Shown: positions 12,654 to 24,618, counted from the first letter of the stretch. The stretch: 64,000 nt of DNA from Aureobasidium sp. EXF-3400 (GCA_024195585.1 SWBL01000020.1:186001-250000), one strand, 5' to 3'. Translations and numbers: made by a program. The notes: a model not told the origin generated them from the letters alone.

Positions 12654-13691
12654 ATGGCATCAACAGAGGTAAGTTTATACATATTTGTGTTCCTGTTTCC
12701 CTTACATATATCAAGAGGGAACATCCGGTCATCTACATGATAGAAAATGCTGACCTTCCAGAAGTTGAATCAACACCGCTTCTCGCAGCAGCAACCACAA
12801 CATCATGAACCTCAAAGGCTATCAGGCGTCTACCAATACCACAATGCACCCGAGGTACTACCCGAACATGGACTCGAGTACGATGACAACGTATATCCTG
12901 TCTCGGACAAGTATCCGGTAACCAGTATGGACGACTATCCTGCAAGCTTCCGCGCACAACAGTATCGCGACAACAACAGACCACCTCGGATCATCTTTGG
13001 GATGAAAATGCGATCTTTCCTGCTCGTAGCATTTGTGTTCGTCCTCATAGTAGTCGGTGCGGTGGTGGGAGGCACGGTAGGGCGTGGTACATCTCATGCC
13101 ACAGGCACTGAAGCACTGGCCAGTGAAAGCTCGTATGTTACATTGCTTTTCTTTCGTACTATCGTATACTTATACCGATCCAGACCATCATCAACAACAT
13201 CACAATCTTTGGGAGGTGTCCGCACAATCGCCGCATCAGGACCAACCGCAACTTCTCTAAAATCAGCCACATCAACCACCGCATCAACAACAGCACTTTC
13301 AACGCCAACCTTTGTACCTCTCTCTGCCTGTCCTACTGCAAACAACACACTCTACACTTCAAGCGTTTCTAACAATTCATCCCTCATTCCTTCGTCAGAC
13401 AACACCACCGCACCTGTCGAATTGACCTACACACGCTACTGCGACGCCGACACACCTGCAAACTTCAAACCTCTGACTTCCGGCTTCGTATACACATTTG
13501 ATGACTGCATCGAACTGTGTGCGACTTACAATGCCTATGCTGGCGGATCGACAAGCTGCAATGTGGCTGTATACGATGTCCAGCAAGCGAGACCTGTCAA
13601 CTGTGTAGTCGGAAGCGCACAAAACGTGAGTGCTGAAAGCTTAGGCGTTGATGGTAGTCTTGCTGTTGCATTGCTCAAACCTTCGACATGA
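12654..13691 (+). CDS. Single-pass membrane protein with Apple/PAN-like ectodomain
   Basis: Proposed exons are 12654-12668, 12762-13132 and 13184-13691 (297 residues). Exon 1 encodes only MASTE. A Gln/His/Asp/Tyr-rich cytoplasmic region is followed by a basic stop and one membrane segment at about residues 90-112 (FLLVAFVFVLIVVGAVVGG), then a Ser/Thr-rich stalk. The C-terminal Cys-containing domain (about 225-297, around FDDCIELCATYNAY and a downstream NCVVGSAQ) resembles Apple/PAN-type folds common in fungal surface proteins. This suggests a type II surface or secretory-pathway protein; the ligand is unknown. The second intron (51 nt) has no in-frame stop, so retention would add 17 residues. 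It is called from its GTATGT donor and CCAG acceptor. Confidence 0.75.
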
Positions 13692-14371
13692 GCATCCAAA
13701 TGTCTGGTACGGCCTTTTCCTTTGTCATTTCTGCATCTTTCTGGTCAAAATCTTCGGTCGTTGATGGAGAGCTGGGTGGCTTGGTTTGTGTATTTGGGGT
13801 TATGTTATGGAAGAGGACAAAGTATGATCTATACGATGACTGTTACTGAGGTGTTATTGCATGAGAAGAGGAACTATTTACATTGTAGGTATGCATACTA
13901 CCGAGGCTAGAATACTTAATTATTGTCTTTGTTTTTTTCTTGTTGGCTGCTTAGGATGCTTGTCTACGTTTGTCTTTTGATTTTCTGCATCCTGCCCATA
14001 ATTAAGTGTCTATGGTTGTTGCTCGGCTAATTTCTCTTTCAATCGCTCCTTCCAAACCGCCCATCTCTGCTCCTTCCTGGTGAAGGGAAAGGGGGAAGCT
14101 GAAGTTGCAACTTTCATGTCGAATGGTCGATCAGGACATGTACGTTTCAAGACAGACTGGCGAAGAAGGAAACATTAAGATAAATAGTGGTTTGGAAGTT
14201 TTGTTTCATTAAGGTATCGTTAATGGTATCTATGTACAAGCTCGGCGTTCGTGAATCATATGCCAAATCACTCGGCATCTGATGTATGTATGCAAAAAAG
14301 TAAGGAACAGGAAAAAGAACAATGGTGCATCTCAAAGATATTGGGGCAGCGCCTGTATCCGGGAAACACAT
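13692..14371. other. Convergent intergenic region
   Basis: 3' flanks of two tail-to-tail genes. T-rich stretches near 13920-13990 could serve in 3' end formation. Nothing else is supported. Confidence 0.4.
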
Positions 14372-15547
14372 TTAGTGGTTGTAGCGGTAAGGCTCATAGG
14401 CTGCACCATTGGAACGGTGGTAATCGGCACCATAAGGAGCAGCACTAGCATTCCACACAGGACTCTGAGGCTCATGTGTATATCCAGTTTCTTGCTTGTA
14501 GTACGAGTCTGCAGCACCGCCGTCGACGTGGGTAAGAGGAACAGCATCGGAAGCGCCGCGGTGGTGAGCATAAGGAGACTCGACGCGCTCGTAGCCAGCG
14601 CCGCTCTTCTCGGATTTCATGCTTCTGCCTCTGTTGAGGAAGCCAGCTTTGGGCAAGCCGAGTTCGGCGGCGGGAGCCTCCTTGTTGCGGATGTGGTGGG
14701 GGTTGGATTTGCCAGAGCAGCAGCAGCAGCTGAAGAGCCAGAACAGGGTGGCGATGAGGATGAAGGCGGTGGCAAGCCATGTCACAGCAAGCATGTGGCC
14801 GGACAAGCTGACCTTGACGCCGTAGTCCTTGAGCTTTTCGTGCAGGGTGGAGACGAGAATGCTGAACATGACGGTTGCTGTGATGGAGCCTCCGAAGATG
14901 AGGATGGTTGAGATAACGGCGCAGATCCAGGTAAGGAAGCTGCCCCAGCGCGAGCAGACGGCGAATATGCCAAAGATGATGGTGAGGATCAAGGCCCACA
15001 GACCTGCAAAGTAGGCGGCGAACATCCACTTGCTGACCTTCTTGTACAGGTCAATAGATTTGCGAGTGCTGCTGTCGAGGACCTTATCGTAGAGAGCATC
15101 GGCGTTGCTGGAGACGTAGGAATCGAGTTGAGAGAGGACGCCGCTATCACTGGTGCCTGCAAGGTCCGAAGCAGCATCTTCAGTGGCGTTGAGAGCCTTC
15201 TCCAAACTCCAGACCTGGTAAGGATTGAACCAGAAACCGGTTTGACGAGCGGAACAGTGAGTGATGTTCTCGCTGCTGGTGCCATTGCCACTGTCGCAGT
15301 AGTTCCAAAGGAAGATCTCGTACTTGTTGGAGATGAAGCCCTCCTCTTTGGCCAGGTTGATCACTGTACCCAAAGTACTACTGTCGGTTGTGAAATTTGT
15401 GAAGTCGGCCGTGAAGAAATGAAGATCGTTTAATGTTGTCGATGATTTATCAATGCCACCCAGGTTGATGAGAAGAACACAGATGAAGGAAGCAATAGTC
15501 AGCGCCATCGGCGTGAAGATGCATACTGCGCGCCCTGCTTTGCCCAT
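14372..15547 (-). CDS. SUR7/PalI-family four-span membrane protein
   Basis: A single uninterrupted 391-residue frame. The first membrane span starts almost at the N-terminus (CIFTPMALTIASFICVLLINLGG). An extracellular loop follows with the family pattern WNYCDSG...HCSARQTGFWFNP and glycosylation sites. Three further spans lie at about 170-195, 205-232 and 250-272, with a CCCC cluster just after the last. The cytoplasmic tail is hydrophilic and Tyr/His/Pro-rich. SUR7 relatives mark eisosome/MCC plasma-membrane domains and act in endocytosis, cell-wall integrity or, in PalI, pH sensing. The sequence does not settle which subgroup this is. Confidence 0.88.
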   Translation of the reverse strand: MGKAGRAVCIFTPMALTIASFICVLLINLGGIDKSSTTLNDLHFFTADFTNFTTDSSTLGTVINLAKEEGFISNKYEIFLWNYCDSGNGTSSENITHCSARQTGFWFNPYQVWSLEKALNATEDAASDLAGTSDSGVLSQLDSYVSSNADALYDKVLDSSTRKSIDLYKKVSKWMFAAYFAGLWALILTIIFGIFAVCSRWGSFLTWICAVISTILIFGGSITATVMFSILVSTLHEKLKDYGVKVSLSGHMLAVTWLATAFILIATLFWLFSCCCCSGKSNPHHIRNKEAPAAELGLPKAGFLNRGRSMKSEKSGAGYERVESPYAHHRGASDAVPLTHVDGGAADSYYKQETGYTHEPQSPVWNASAAPYGADYHRSNGAAYEPYRYNH

Positions 15548-17201
15548 GTTTGCTGGACGTTGATATGAGTTGTTTAGTGGTGATACAGGTCCCTCCTAGG
15601 TGTGTCTCGCTAATCTTTATTCCAGGAAGCAATGTCGAGAAAGTATACAGCGAATGTGAAACTGCGGAGGTGGCTAATAAAGGGTCCTTGAGAGTGGAAC
15701 AGGCGTTGTCGGAAAAAACGAATTGCTGTTGTTGTGGCGACGCTGGAAGGTAGACAGCCACACGATGTTATAGGAAGGAAGGATGGAAAACAGTCGGTCA
15801 AGGCGAACCACAGAGGTTTTGTATCAAACACCCAAGCACTCAGCCGGCACAGGCGATCCTTTTCGCGCATCCTAGACTCGTAGTCAGGCTGCCGCAGCCT
15901 TTGTCCGCAGGGGTGGCTGCGCAAACACTGCTGACGTACGTTTTTGCTGCTGCTCTTCCAACATCTGCAGTGCACTGTCCGTTCACTGGGTGAATCGCAC
16001 CATGAATCCTTGGCTCAGATCATCATCCTTGGACGTCAATCAAACACACCTCCAACCTCCTCCACCTCTTCTTGCAATCTCCTACTTGAAGCAAAGTCAT
16101 CCTATACCACGACTCTTCTCAATCATCTAGGCCCAGGCGAAAGAGACTTCTCAGGCTGACAGTGTCTCTTGCATGCCCAGACAAAGGCAACGCGGCCATT
16201 GTGAGCTTTTCTCCGTAGACCAACGCTATTTTTAGAAAATGGTGGCAGGGCAGGTAAAAGCCAAGAAAACACCTTTTCTCTCGTCTCCAAAGCAAACTGG
16301 CTGGTCTACAAGGCCGAGTAAGACTTGTGGCTGGAAGATGATCTCATGATAACGACAGCTCGTCGTCGTCTTATATACGCAACCCATCAAATTTCTCATG
16401 GCCTACGCATGAAACACTTGCTCTATGATCGATTCCTGACTCGCACTGCAAGACCTGTACAGTCCACCATACCATTAAGTCACACAAGAAACAACAATAG
16501 TGATAAATTTATTGGCCGTTGGAGAATTGTGCTGGTCAGCCGTATTTGTTCTTGTTTCTATATCATGATCCAAGTAACTGCATGTTCGTGCCATAGCCAG
16601 AAACAGAAGAGTCGACATCATTTTCCCTTTCCCATTTTCCACCTCTTTGAGCTCGTGAAGATATAGATAAGAGAAAAGATAAAAAGGTTGTTCCCTTCGA
16701 AGTCCCAGCGTCATGCCAAAAAGGAACAGTATGAAGAAAAGGGTGAAGATAGAAGAGAAGCTGTGCAGAATCGTCAAGCGACAGGAAAGAAAAACACTAG
16801 ACATTGTAATCAAAGACAAGGTCGTCACTCTCGTATAGAAGAGGATAGACCCAAAGCGCCTGTAACACCGAGCAAAGCAGACATGAACAGGAAATCGTAT
16901 ACCCCCCAAGAGCCCGAAAGGTTTGAACGTGGTATAGCCCATAAAATAAATAAGTCTCGTCTCCCATCGAGATCGAGTCCCGAACGCCGGAAGTCCCAAG
17001 ATGAGATGTTAGGAAATGCATAACAAAGGAGATGGAGGTCGAAGCTGTCGGCGCGGTCGTGAATGGCTCCGATATGTATAATGTAAAGTATAAGTAGGAA
17101 GAATGTCGAAGCTCGAAGTGGTTTGTGCCGTAGAGGAGAAGATGCCGACATGTCTAAGTAGTGATTATAAGGTTAGGTGGGTCGAGGCAGGATGACAGAT
17201 G
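15548..17201. other. Intergenic region between SUR7-like and PNG1 genes
   Basis: About 1.65 kb with no supported gene. It holds the upstream region of the SUR7-like gene and the 3' flank of PNG1. A 174-codon frame on the minus strand (16475-16999) encodes a low-complexity, Phe/Leu-rich product without recognisable features and is not called. Confidence 0.45.
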
Positions 17202-18511
17202 TTATTGCTGCTGTTGATCGCGAGGGTTGAAAAATTGGGCGTTCTGCTGGTTACGAGCACGAGCGAGCTGAGCCTCTCTGGCACGCTCTTGGGCCTTGAG
17301 CATATCTGCGTCAGGGCGGCCAGGGAGCATGCGGCAGATTTCTCTCGACAAGCTCTCGATGACGTTCTGACGGAACTCCTTGTCCTCACGAATGTCCTCG
17401 CCTTCGAGACGGAACTTGTCTGTCTTGTTCATGTCGCGACGGCGCATGTTCTTGATCTCGGCAATGATGTGGAGGACAGCGCTCTCCTGAGCCTTTGTTC
17501 GTGGTAGGCCGTACTTTCCAAAGTTGCGCACGTAACGACGAGTGACGTCTTGGCAGCCATCGGCAGAGAAGGCGATGCAGTAAGCAAGCTTCTTCTTCCA
17601 GCCTGAGAGAATGTTAGAACATGTCAAGCAACCAAGTGTTGAAGTGGATACGTACCATGTGTGTACAGGAGAGGTTGGTCCCAGACCTCTTCAACGGCAT
17701 CGACGTGCACCCAGCGCTTACGGTGCTCACTGTATACTTCGGTCCATACGTGGTCCTCGCTGTTCCATACCCAGCGGACTCTGCTGCCGACTGCACGGCA
17801 CAACATACTGAAGCAGTTGGCCCACTCGCCAACACGTCCTCGTCGTGTTTGGAGGAGGACAAAAGCGTCGCTGTAGCGGGGGAAGCGCTCGTGAGCCTGG
17901 CATTGGGCATTGGAGCATTGGTAGATCTCGACACGGTTGGCACCACGGGCTTGCTCATCCGGAAGAGGAGCCGCCATGCCAACGGCAATAGTGGGTGCAT
18001 GGCAGGCACCACACTTGGGGTTGTTGATCCATTGGAAGAAGTGGCGCTTGAACCACTTCATAAGAGCTCTGACGACACAGTCCTGGTAACCCCAGGCAGG
18101 CTTGGTGTTAGGTCCTAATGATGCAGCCTCGGCCAGGAAAAGGTCACTCTCTTCTTGTGCTTGGTCGTAGATGCGTTCTAGGGGAATTGAGCGAAGCGCT
18201 TCGTCCAGCAGGCCAGGGTTTTCCCATCTGCAGGGAGTGTTCGAGAGGGAGAGGAGCATAGAACGGAAGCGCAACGAGTTTCTATCTGATGGGGCAGTTG
18301 CGACCAGCGGGATGTTGCGGAGAGACGAATATGAGGGCGGGGCATTTGGCGACTGTTGGTGCTGTTGTGCGGTGTTTCTGGTGAGTGCATTCATGCGCTT
18401 TGTGCTGAGAGTACGACGGAACTGATCCGTCAGGTCTTTGGCCCATGTCTCATTGAGGCCTTCGGGTACTGCTGAGCGCCGTCCTCGGCTGTTCGGTGTG
18501 CGACTAGCCAT
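17202..18511 (-). CDS. png1: Peptide:N-glycanase-like PNG1, catalytic Cys replaced
   Basis: Two exons (17656-18511 and 17202-17602; 53-nt intron, donor GTACGT) give 418 residues. The start at 18511 was preferred for its ACCATGG context; an in-frame ATG at 18544 would add 11 residues. The transglutaminase-fold core has the zinc-binding pairs CGAC and CSNAQC, then [18 protein letters not shown] and WVHVDAVEE. In active PNGases the first motif is GRCGEWANCF. With the 27- and 17-residue spacings of the yeast triad (Cys191/His218/Asp235, from memory), the catalytic Cys is replaced by Val227, while His254 and Asp271 remain. Neurospora PNG1 is reported to be essential but enzymatically inactive. A structural or scaffolding role is therefore more likely than deglycosylation. 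Confidence 0.93.
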
Positions 18512-20236
18512 GGTTCGAAAAGATAGATGGGGCCGTCTCGACATAGAGAGATGGCGGAATCCGTAGAGCCGTGGTGGTTAGAGAATGCGAGAGTCGAAGG
18601 TGCGAGGCGTGCGGCTTGTCGAGTGTCGTAGTGGGTGGGTATGATGGATTGCACAGCCCCTTGGCACCTAAATCGTCACTTTTTGCAATAGGGCGAATTA
18701 TCAGCGGTCGACCGGGTCGCTGTTTAAGTTGTTAGAAGGCGCGAGTTACGGCGCTTCAAAGGGACGGTGTTCAGAAGGAGCGACGATGGTTTGCACGAAG
18801 GCAGGTGCGAGAGAGACGGGCAGATTATGGTCAGCCTCTGCCTTCGCGGCCACGCAATGCATCGGCGAACACGACGCGCACTCCAACGCTTGGACCATTG
18901 GAGAAGGCTGACGACGCCTTCCGCATTTGCAATGTCCTCCCATCCAATCCCCGTCCACGTCGTCCTTTTGCGACAGCTTGTCCAGCAAACAAATCCACTC
19001 CACGGTCCATCTGATAACGTGCTGAGTTTATGCTTCGTATTCTATTGCTACCTCAGGCAGAGATGCGCAATCTGATGGCCGACTTGTTTGTTCCAGAATT
19101 CGATCGTGTCTCATCAATCTGCGCTTACCTATCTGATCTTTCCCACGTTGCGTGGCGTCGATAAACCGCTGCCGAGCCATCAAAGCCAACCACTCTTTTG
19201 CCGTCGACCGGACGCTCTTTAGAAACACTCCCTGTCTATTTTTCTCGAATGTTCAAACACATCCATACTCGCCCGCCCAATTTCAGGACCACTTTTCTTT
19301 GTTTTGTTCGAATCCTTCAGACCTTTTGCTGTTGTCTTGCCGCCTAGCAGTGTCCATCTTCTTCCTCCAACACACCCTGCAGCAGGAAGGTTGCATGTCT
19401 AGCCTTTGCAGCCGTTTGGTCTGTTGCTTAAAGGGCCCTGCCCAGAAGGAGGCTGACGTGTGAACACTTTCGCTGTCCTCCCGCTTTTTGCCTATTGTGG
19501 CTCTAGCCCCCTTTTTGCCCTTCATGACTCGTAACCCTTTTTCCCTAGTATCCCCACGCTTTTCCCTAGGACTGTTTCTTTTGCTGTGTTGATTCGTTGA
19601 TCATCCACACACACACACCTTCTGGCTCATTAAACGTGGGGACGCGTGCCCCTCCATCAAGTGATGTCCTGCAGGCAAGAATTGGTTGTGCCCCGCAAGA
19701 TGTGTTTGATTGTAATCGATAATTGAATAATATCTACTGTATTCATCGTCAACCTATCTTTCACTGTCGTCAGGCATCGGACGATACAGCGATAATTAGG
19801 CTTCTGGTAATGTCATGTAGTATTATATTGGCTTTGCTTGCTTCTTTGCAAATAATGCTGCGCCCACTTCTCCACGTCTTCGACAGCACCCCTGCTGACG
19901 TGTGCTTCACATCAAGTGACTCGTTACGCAGACCATACGTCGGGACAACTTGTCCTGAAGTAGACTTGACAGATGAATCTTTGTGTGACATCCTGCCATG
20001 CTCATATGACTCGTTGCTTGTTGCTGTACGAACTATGGATTTCTTGCATTGCGCATGCTGACGACCAGAGACACCTCACTAGGTACGTTGACAAGGTATG
20101 TGCGTTGCATGCGTCTCTAGCTTTTTACCGATTTTGAGCCTCAGCCTTACGCCTTAACCTACTCGACCTGGCCCAACCCTTTGCTCGTGATGCGTATGAC
20201 ATGTCGCCGGCCGTGTTGTCGGGTATATTCAAGATT
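18512..20236. other. Long intergenic region upstream of PNG1
   Basis: About 1.7 kb with the PNG1 promoter and the 3' flank of the lipid phosphatase gene. A short CA-dinucleotide run lies near 19605-19618. No coding region is supported. Confidence 0.45.
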
Positions 20237-21857
20237 TCAAACCTGATCTACCGTCGCGCCCATGTGTGTACGAGGCAGGTACGCCGTCGACCCTCCCATC
20301 ACCGCCCCTGGCGGATACCTGGGCTGCTGCTGCAACTCAAATTCATCTTCTTCGATTGAAGACGCGTCCCACTCGTCACGCCGTCTATCAGACACCGAGC
20401 CAGCCAATCCCCCAGACGGAAACGGTGCTGCATGCGTCGCCAGCATCGCTTGGCTGTCCGAGTCTGTATTTCTCGAGAGCTGCATGTGTCTTCTTTGCGA
20501 CGGTAATCCTTGTGGGTCCGGTCCTTGTCTGCCATACGGCTCGTATGCCGTTGACATTGCTGCTGGCGGTGGTGCCGTTTCCTGTCCCCAGGTCCTGATG
20601 GGATACGCACGGCCTTTGCGCCAGGTCTCACTGACAGGTGGGAAGTACTGACGATAAGATAGCCAAGCACATGCTATACCAAGCAGACTCCCAACGATCA
20701 CGTCAAAGCTACAATGCGTGTCAACATTCGACCATCAAGTTGATTAATGTCTCACGTACGGATGATGCCTCGCGTCCATGATTCTGCTTGCTGCGATCAA
20801 GGCGGCGCCGAGAGGCGGGATGATGACAACAAAGATCTTCCATACTTCACCTCTTGAGTCCCAGATATGAAGCTTGGCTGCCAGATATAATGACAGATAG
20901 AAGAGTCCAGCAAAAGAGCCTGGGAAAGATACGTCAGCTCATCATCATCCTTTTATCATATTATTCAAAGCCACCTACTGCTCGAGTGTCCTGAAGGAAA
21001 GCTTCTAAAGCCATCCCTGAGGATGCTCATGTCGGTTTGTGTGCATATCGTCGAGTTCGACAGCCCGTATGGAGATGGGTCAACCGATCCGGCCTTCGGT
21101 TGGCACCGATCAATAAGATCGGGACGTGGCTTACCAACCGTGTTCTTGAGTGCGCCTATGCCATCCATGAGCTGATCGATTCCTCCTGTGGGTCGTCATC
21201 TTGTGTGAGTTTACCTGTGATGACGAAAGCGGTGCCTTCTGACAAGGCCAAGCCTAAGATGCCACAATTGAGTTCCCATAGCCTGTCGACAAGTCTGTAG
21301 CGTCCTAGTCTTCTGCCAGTGCCTTCGGCGTCGGTGGGTTGTGAGTGTGCAAAGAATCCGTCGATGACTAGCGTCCAGAAGCAGATTATGATAGCGGGGC
21401 ATATGACAACGATGATATAGCATATGCCTGCCGGCACTCGTTCGTGTACTGCATAGGGATATCTTCCTCCAAGTCAGCCAGGGTCGCTCTATGGATTTTG
21501 AAGACGCAATACTGTAGTGTGTAGTTTTGAAGTGCAAAATGTTGTCGAAAGCCACTATAAAACGTGATGTTAGTCTCCAGGTTGGACCGTTGGCTTTGCG
21601 TAGGCTGGTCTTACTCGATTTTGTCAATAGCAAGAAACAGAATTGCCAGAACTCTGTTGAGCACATGTTGTTAGATGAACCAATCATATTCTGCTCAAGT
21701 CGTCCTTACACAATGATCACATAGTCCAGGATGTATCTGGTGCAAGTCAGCATCCTTCAGAAGACGGCACGCGACACATGTATACTAACGATATCACCAC
21801 TTTCGCAGGCAACGGCTTGCTCGAAAAGGGCAACTTGATATTTCGTACGGCGTCCAT
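20237..21857 (-). CDS. PAP2-family lipid phosphate phosphatase
   Basis: Eight exons (21790-21857, 21710-21736, 21615-21653, 21513-21554, 21215-21462, 20979-21155, 20760-20919, 20237-20708) give 410 residues; every junction keeps phase. The three PAP2 phosphatase motifs are intact: KNTVGKPRP (K-x6-RP), FPSGHSS and SRIMDARHHPFD (SR-x5-H-x3-D). Hydrophobic spans surround them, and the conserved FALQNYTLQYPYAVHERVP segment precedes the second span. The C-terminal ~120 residues are hydrophilic and probably cytosolic. The family (yeast DPP1/LPP1) dephosphorylates diacylglycerol pyrophosphate, phosphatidate and lysophosphatidate at internal membranes. The 5' half is cut into very short exons (27, 39 and 42 nt), so automated models may mis-splice it. 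Confidence 0.92.
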
Positions 21858-22593
21858 GTAAGCAATAATATCATAAGAATGATATGTGTGTCAACGACAA
21901 ATAAAGACGGGCAGGAGGTGGAAGTGAGCAAGATGACAAGGCGTCCGTGACCCCACACCGAGCTGGCAGAAGAATGTCACTGTCCAGAAAGAGCTAGGTA
22001 TGCTGAGTCGCGTGTTTTTGTGTTTGGCAAGAAAATAGAAAGGAGAAGTAGATGAGCTGTATGCGCTCAGCCCACTAGCGAAGAAGTCACTTCTTCAAAC
22101 ATAGAAAGATGCGTGTTTCATGGTGGCTGTGATCGAGGCTTGGTCCCAAGACAGGCGCTTGGCTGCTGCACCTCCTCATGAAACAGACTTCAGGCGGCTG
22201 TGATGAGTCGAGTCGAGTCCAGTCGTGTCTCGAGAAACGCACTCTGAGGTAGTGCAGTATGCTCACAATTGTGGCAACCTCAATGATCTCAAGCACCTTG
22301 GAGGCAAGATCAGTGGTTGTACTGAGCTCTTTCTCACACCAACACATAACACCAGAGTCCTCTTGACCAATATGCAACAACGGAGCATAGTATTGACATA
22401 CACAACACACAAGAATGGAAGCAGAACCATTCAAGTCATCAACGAAGGATTTCATTTTCCGAAAAGTGTTTGAGATCTGGTAATATCGTCGTCGACCTTC
22501 ATTCTGCCCACGACCCTGGCCATCCCATGCTCGGATCGAGAACATCCGAGGAGCCGAGCTAGTCAACTCCCAACCATGACATTATGATCAACC
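21858..22593. other. Intergenic region, lipid phosphatase / BTB gene
   Basis: Promoter side of the phosphatase gene and 3' flank of the BTB gene. No supported feature. Confidence 0.4.
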
Positions 22594-24087
22594 TTACCAT
22601 TGAACATTCGGCTGTTCCGATGTTAGAAAACTGACAAGCATTTCCCTGGCGAACCGCCTGGTGAATGCGGCATTGAGCAAGGATCCTTCCTCAAGCTTGT
22701 CTGCAAACGTCTCAGGGAGCTCTCCGTCTCTCTCCATGCACTGGACACGGTGTAGGATGTCTTTGAAGGCTATCTCCGGGAGCGATGTGTTTGAATATCT
22801 GGTGGAATTCGGTCCGCAAAGAGTAGCGACCATCGAGAACAGCTCGTCTGTAAATTGCTCTCTGACCAGCACAAGTTCGCAACGGGTCTCATATTCTTGA
22901 GCTGCATCGGCACGCCCATGTCTCTTGGCTAGTAGGTACATCTCGGCAAGGTAAGATATCGAGCATTCAGAATCGTTGGAGGCTGGGCGGACGTAAGGGA
23001 TGTTGCCGCAGGTATACATCTCTTCTATGAAGGCTGCTGTTGCAACAGAGTTGTGCTCGTTACCAAGGTCAATCTCTGCGATCTGGTGACACATATGAGC
23101 GGCTTGACCTATCAACATAACGTGTGATACCATGACTGACCGTAGGAGAATCTTCAAGTATTCTCTGCAAGTGGGGTGAGTGGGTTGCAAGTACAACCTT
23201 ATGAGCAGAAATCTTGTAGCCAACACCCCAAGTAAGCGTCACGTCGGATAGCTTCTTGTCGTCGAAGAAGTTGTGTGTTGCCCTTTAGAAACATTATTGT
23301 TAAGACTAAGGGTGTAATGATTATTCCAGCAAACCTCTCTCTTGTATATAAGTCCATGGGATCAAGGTAAGCCTTTGGAATCTCGTGAATTTGTTCGGAG
23401 ACGATGCCCTCTGAGTAGAGCAGCCGTTGTCCAAGTCCTAGACCAAAAGCAGCTCCGTTTTTGTTGTCGAACAATTCTCCTTTTTTGTACTTCTCGAGGA
23501 ATATCGTGTCCCTGAGCAGTAGCCTGCAATGCTGCTGACAAAGAATTGTGATCATATCTTGTAGTTTATGATCAGCAAGCTCGAGTGAAGATGGTCCACA
23601 GAGCTTGACGATGCAGTCCACGAAGATTTCCATAAAACGAGGATTGGAAACTGGGTTGAGTTTTCTGTTGACTGCTTTACCAAAGGCCAGAGCGGTTTTG
23701 CAGCGCAATTTCGGGATGTCATACTTGTCAGCCAGCAAGTAAATGTCGACGAGTACGTTCACCGGAAAGAATAAGGCCGAGACTTCGTCGTGAACTGGTC
23801 CACGGCGGTAAAGATATTTGATCACATCTGTGAGTATTTCAGGGTCATCGTCGTCTCCTAGGTCGATGGTAGGGTTTGAGGCGACCTGATTCATTTAGTT
23901 GAGCACTATCTGTAGCATCAAAACCGATTACCTGAAAGCGACTGGAGAAGGCGGTCATGAAGTATCCGGACTGCTGCGCGAGGATAACTTTGTGCGCGTG
24001 AATCTGATGTTCGCCGAACTTGATGACTATGTCAGAGTATTGCTCATTGTCGTAGAACGAAGCCGTGAGGCTATCAATCGATGCCAT
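22594..24087 (-). CDS. Protein with two BTB/POZ domains
   Basis: Proposed exons are 23932-24087, 23335-23885, 23141-23282 and 22594-23082 (445 residues). The first BTB begins at residue ~9 (YDNEQYSDIVIKFGEHQIHAHKVILAQQSGYF), split by an intron before the DPEILTDVIKYLYRRG part. The second BTB begins at ~240 (FFDDKKLSDVTLTWGVGYKISAHKVVLATHS) and continues after another intron with IAEIDLGNEHNS and FIEEMYTCG. The intron at 23283-23334 has an AG|GTTTGC donor, a CTTAAC branch-like element and an AAAG acceptor, and joins the halves in phase 2. No ATG lies between the halves in the second BTB frame. Fungal BTB-only proteins are mostly uncharacterised, often Cul3-adaptor candidates. Two separate genes remain possible. 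Confidence 0.72.
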
Positions 24088-24618
24088 GGTGTGCACGCCA
24101 GAGCAGAGTACGCGGTCAGATCGAAGAAGGATAGAGAGTTGAGAGGATTGCGCAGAGAAGCAGCAAAGTCAGAAGTGTTTGGTAAAAGGGGGGAAGCGTG
24201 GCTGTCTCTGAGGAAGTCGACTTGTGTTTGTAAGTTTCACTTGTTGTTGGAGACTCGCATTGAAGATTCCGGAACGGGTGTCTAAGTGAACTTGGTCTCG
24301 CGCTTACGTCTTCGGTGAGGCAGCAGTTTGATTTCATCTGCTTTTGCTTCGATACCGATTGCTTCACTAACAACAACAACAACCACCACTATCACCTTCA
24401 AATTGCACTGAGCCACGCTCTTACTCGATTTCGTAAGACTACAGAAGAAACACCAAGATGCAGTAGAGCACGGTGGGAGTGACAACGCACCTTGCAGGTA
24501 TCGGAATTTTGATAGCGGTTGACGTTGATCGTTTCTCATTGATACATTCTTTTCCTGCTCTACGCTATGCACATGAAGGCAGTTGTATGTCTGGTTCATT
24601 CCAACATTGTTGAGGATA
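24088..24618. other. Intergenic region, BTB gene / nudC
   Basis: Promoter side of the BTB gene and 3' flank of nudC. A short imperfect CAA-repeat lies near 24369-24390. No gene is supported. Confidence 0.4.

Noticed and set aside
16475..16999. 174-codon open frame on the minus strand
   Set aside because: It is Phe/Leu/Thr-rich low-complexity sequence with no domain, splice structure or conserved motif, and is overlapped by other frames. Chance openness is more likely.
23083..23226. Independent gene starting at 23226 for the second BTB
   Set aside because: That frame begins within sequence better explained as the second BTB's exon and a 58-nt intron, and it would lack the first half of the BTB fold.
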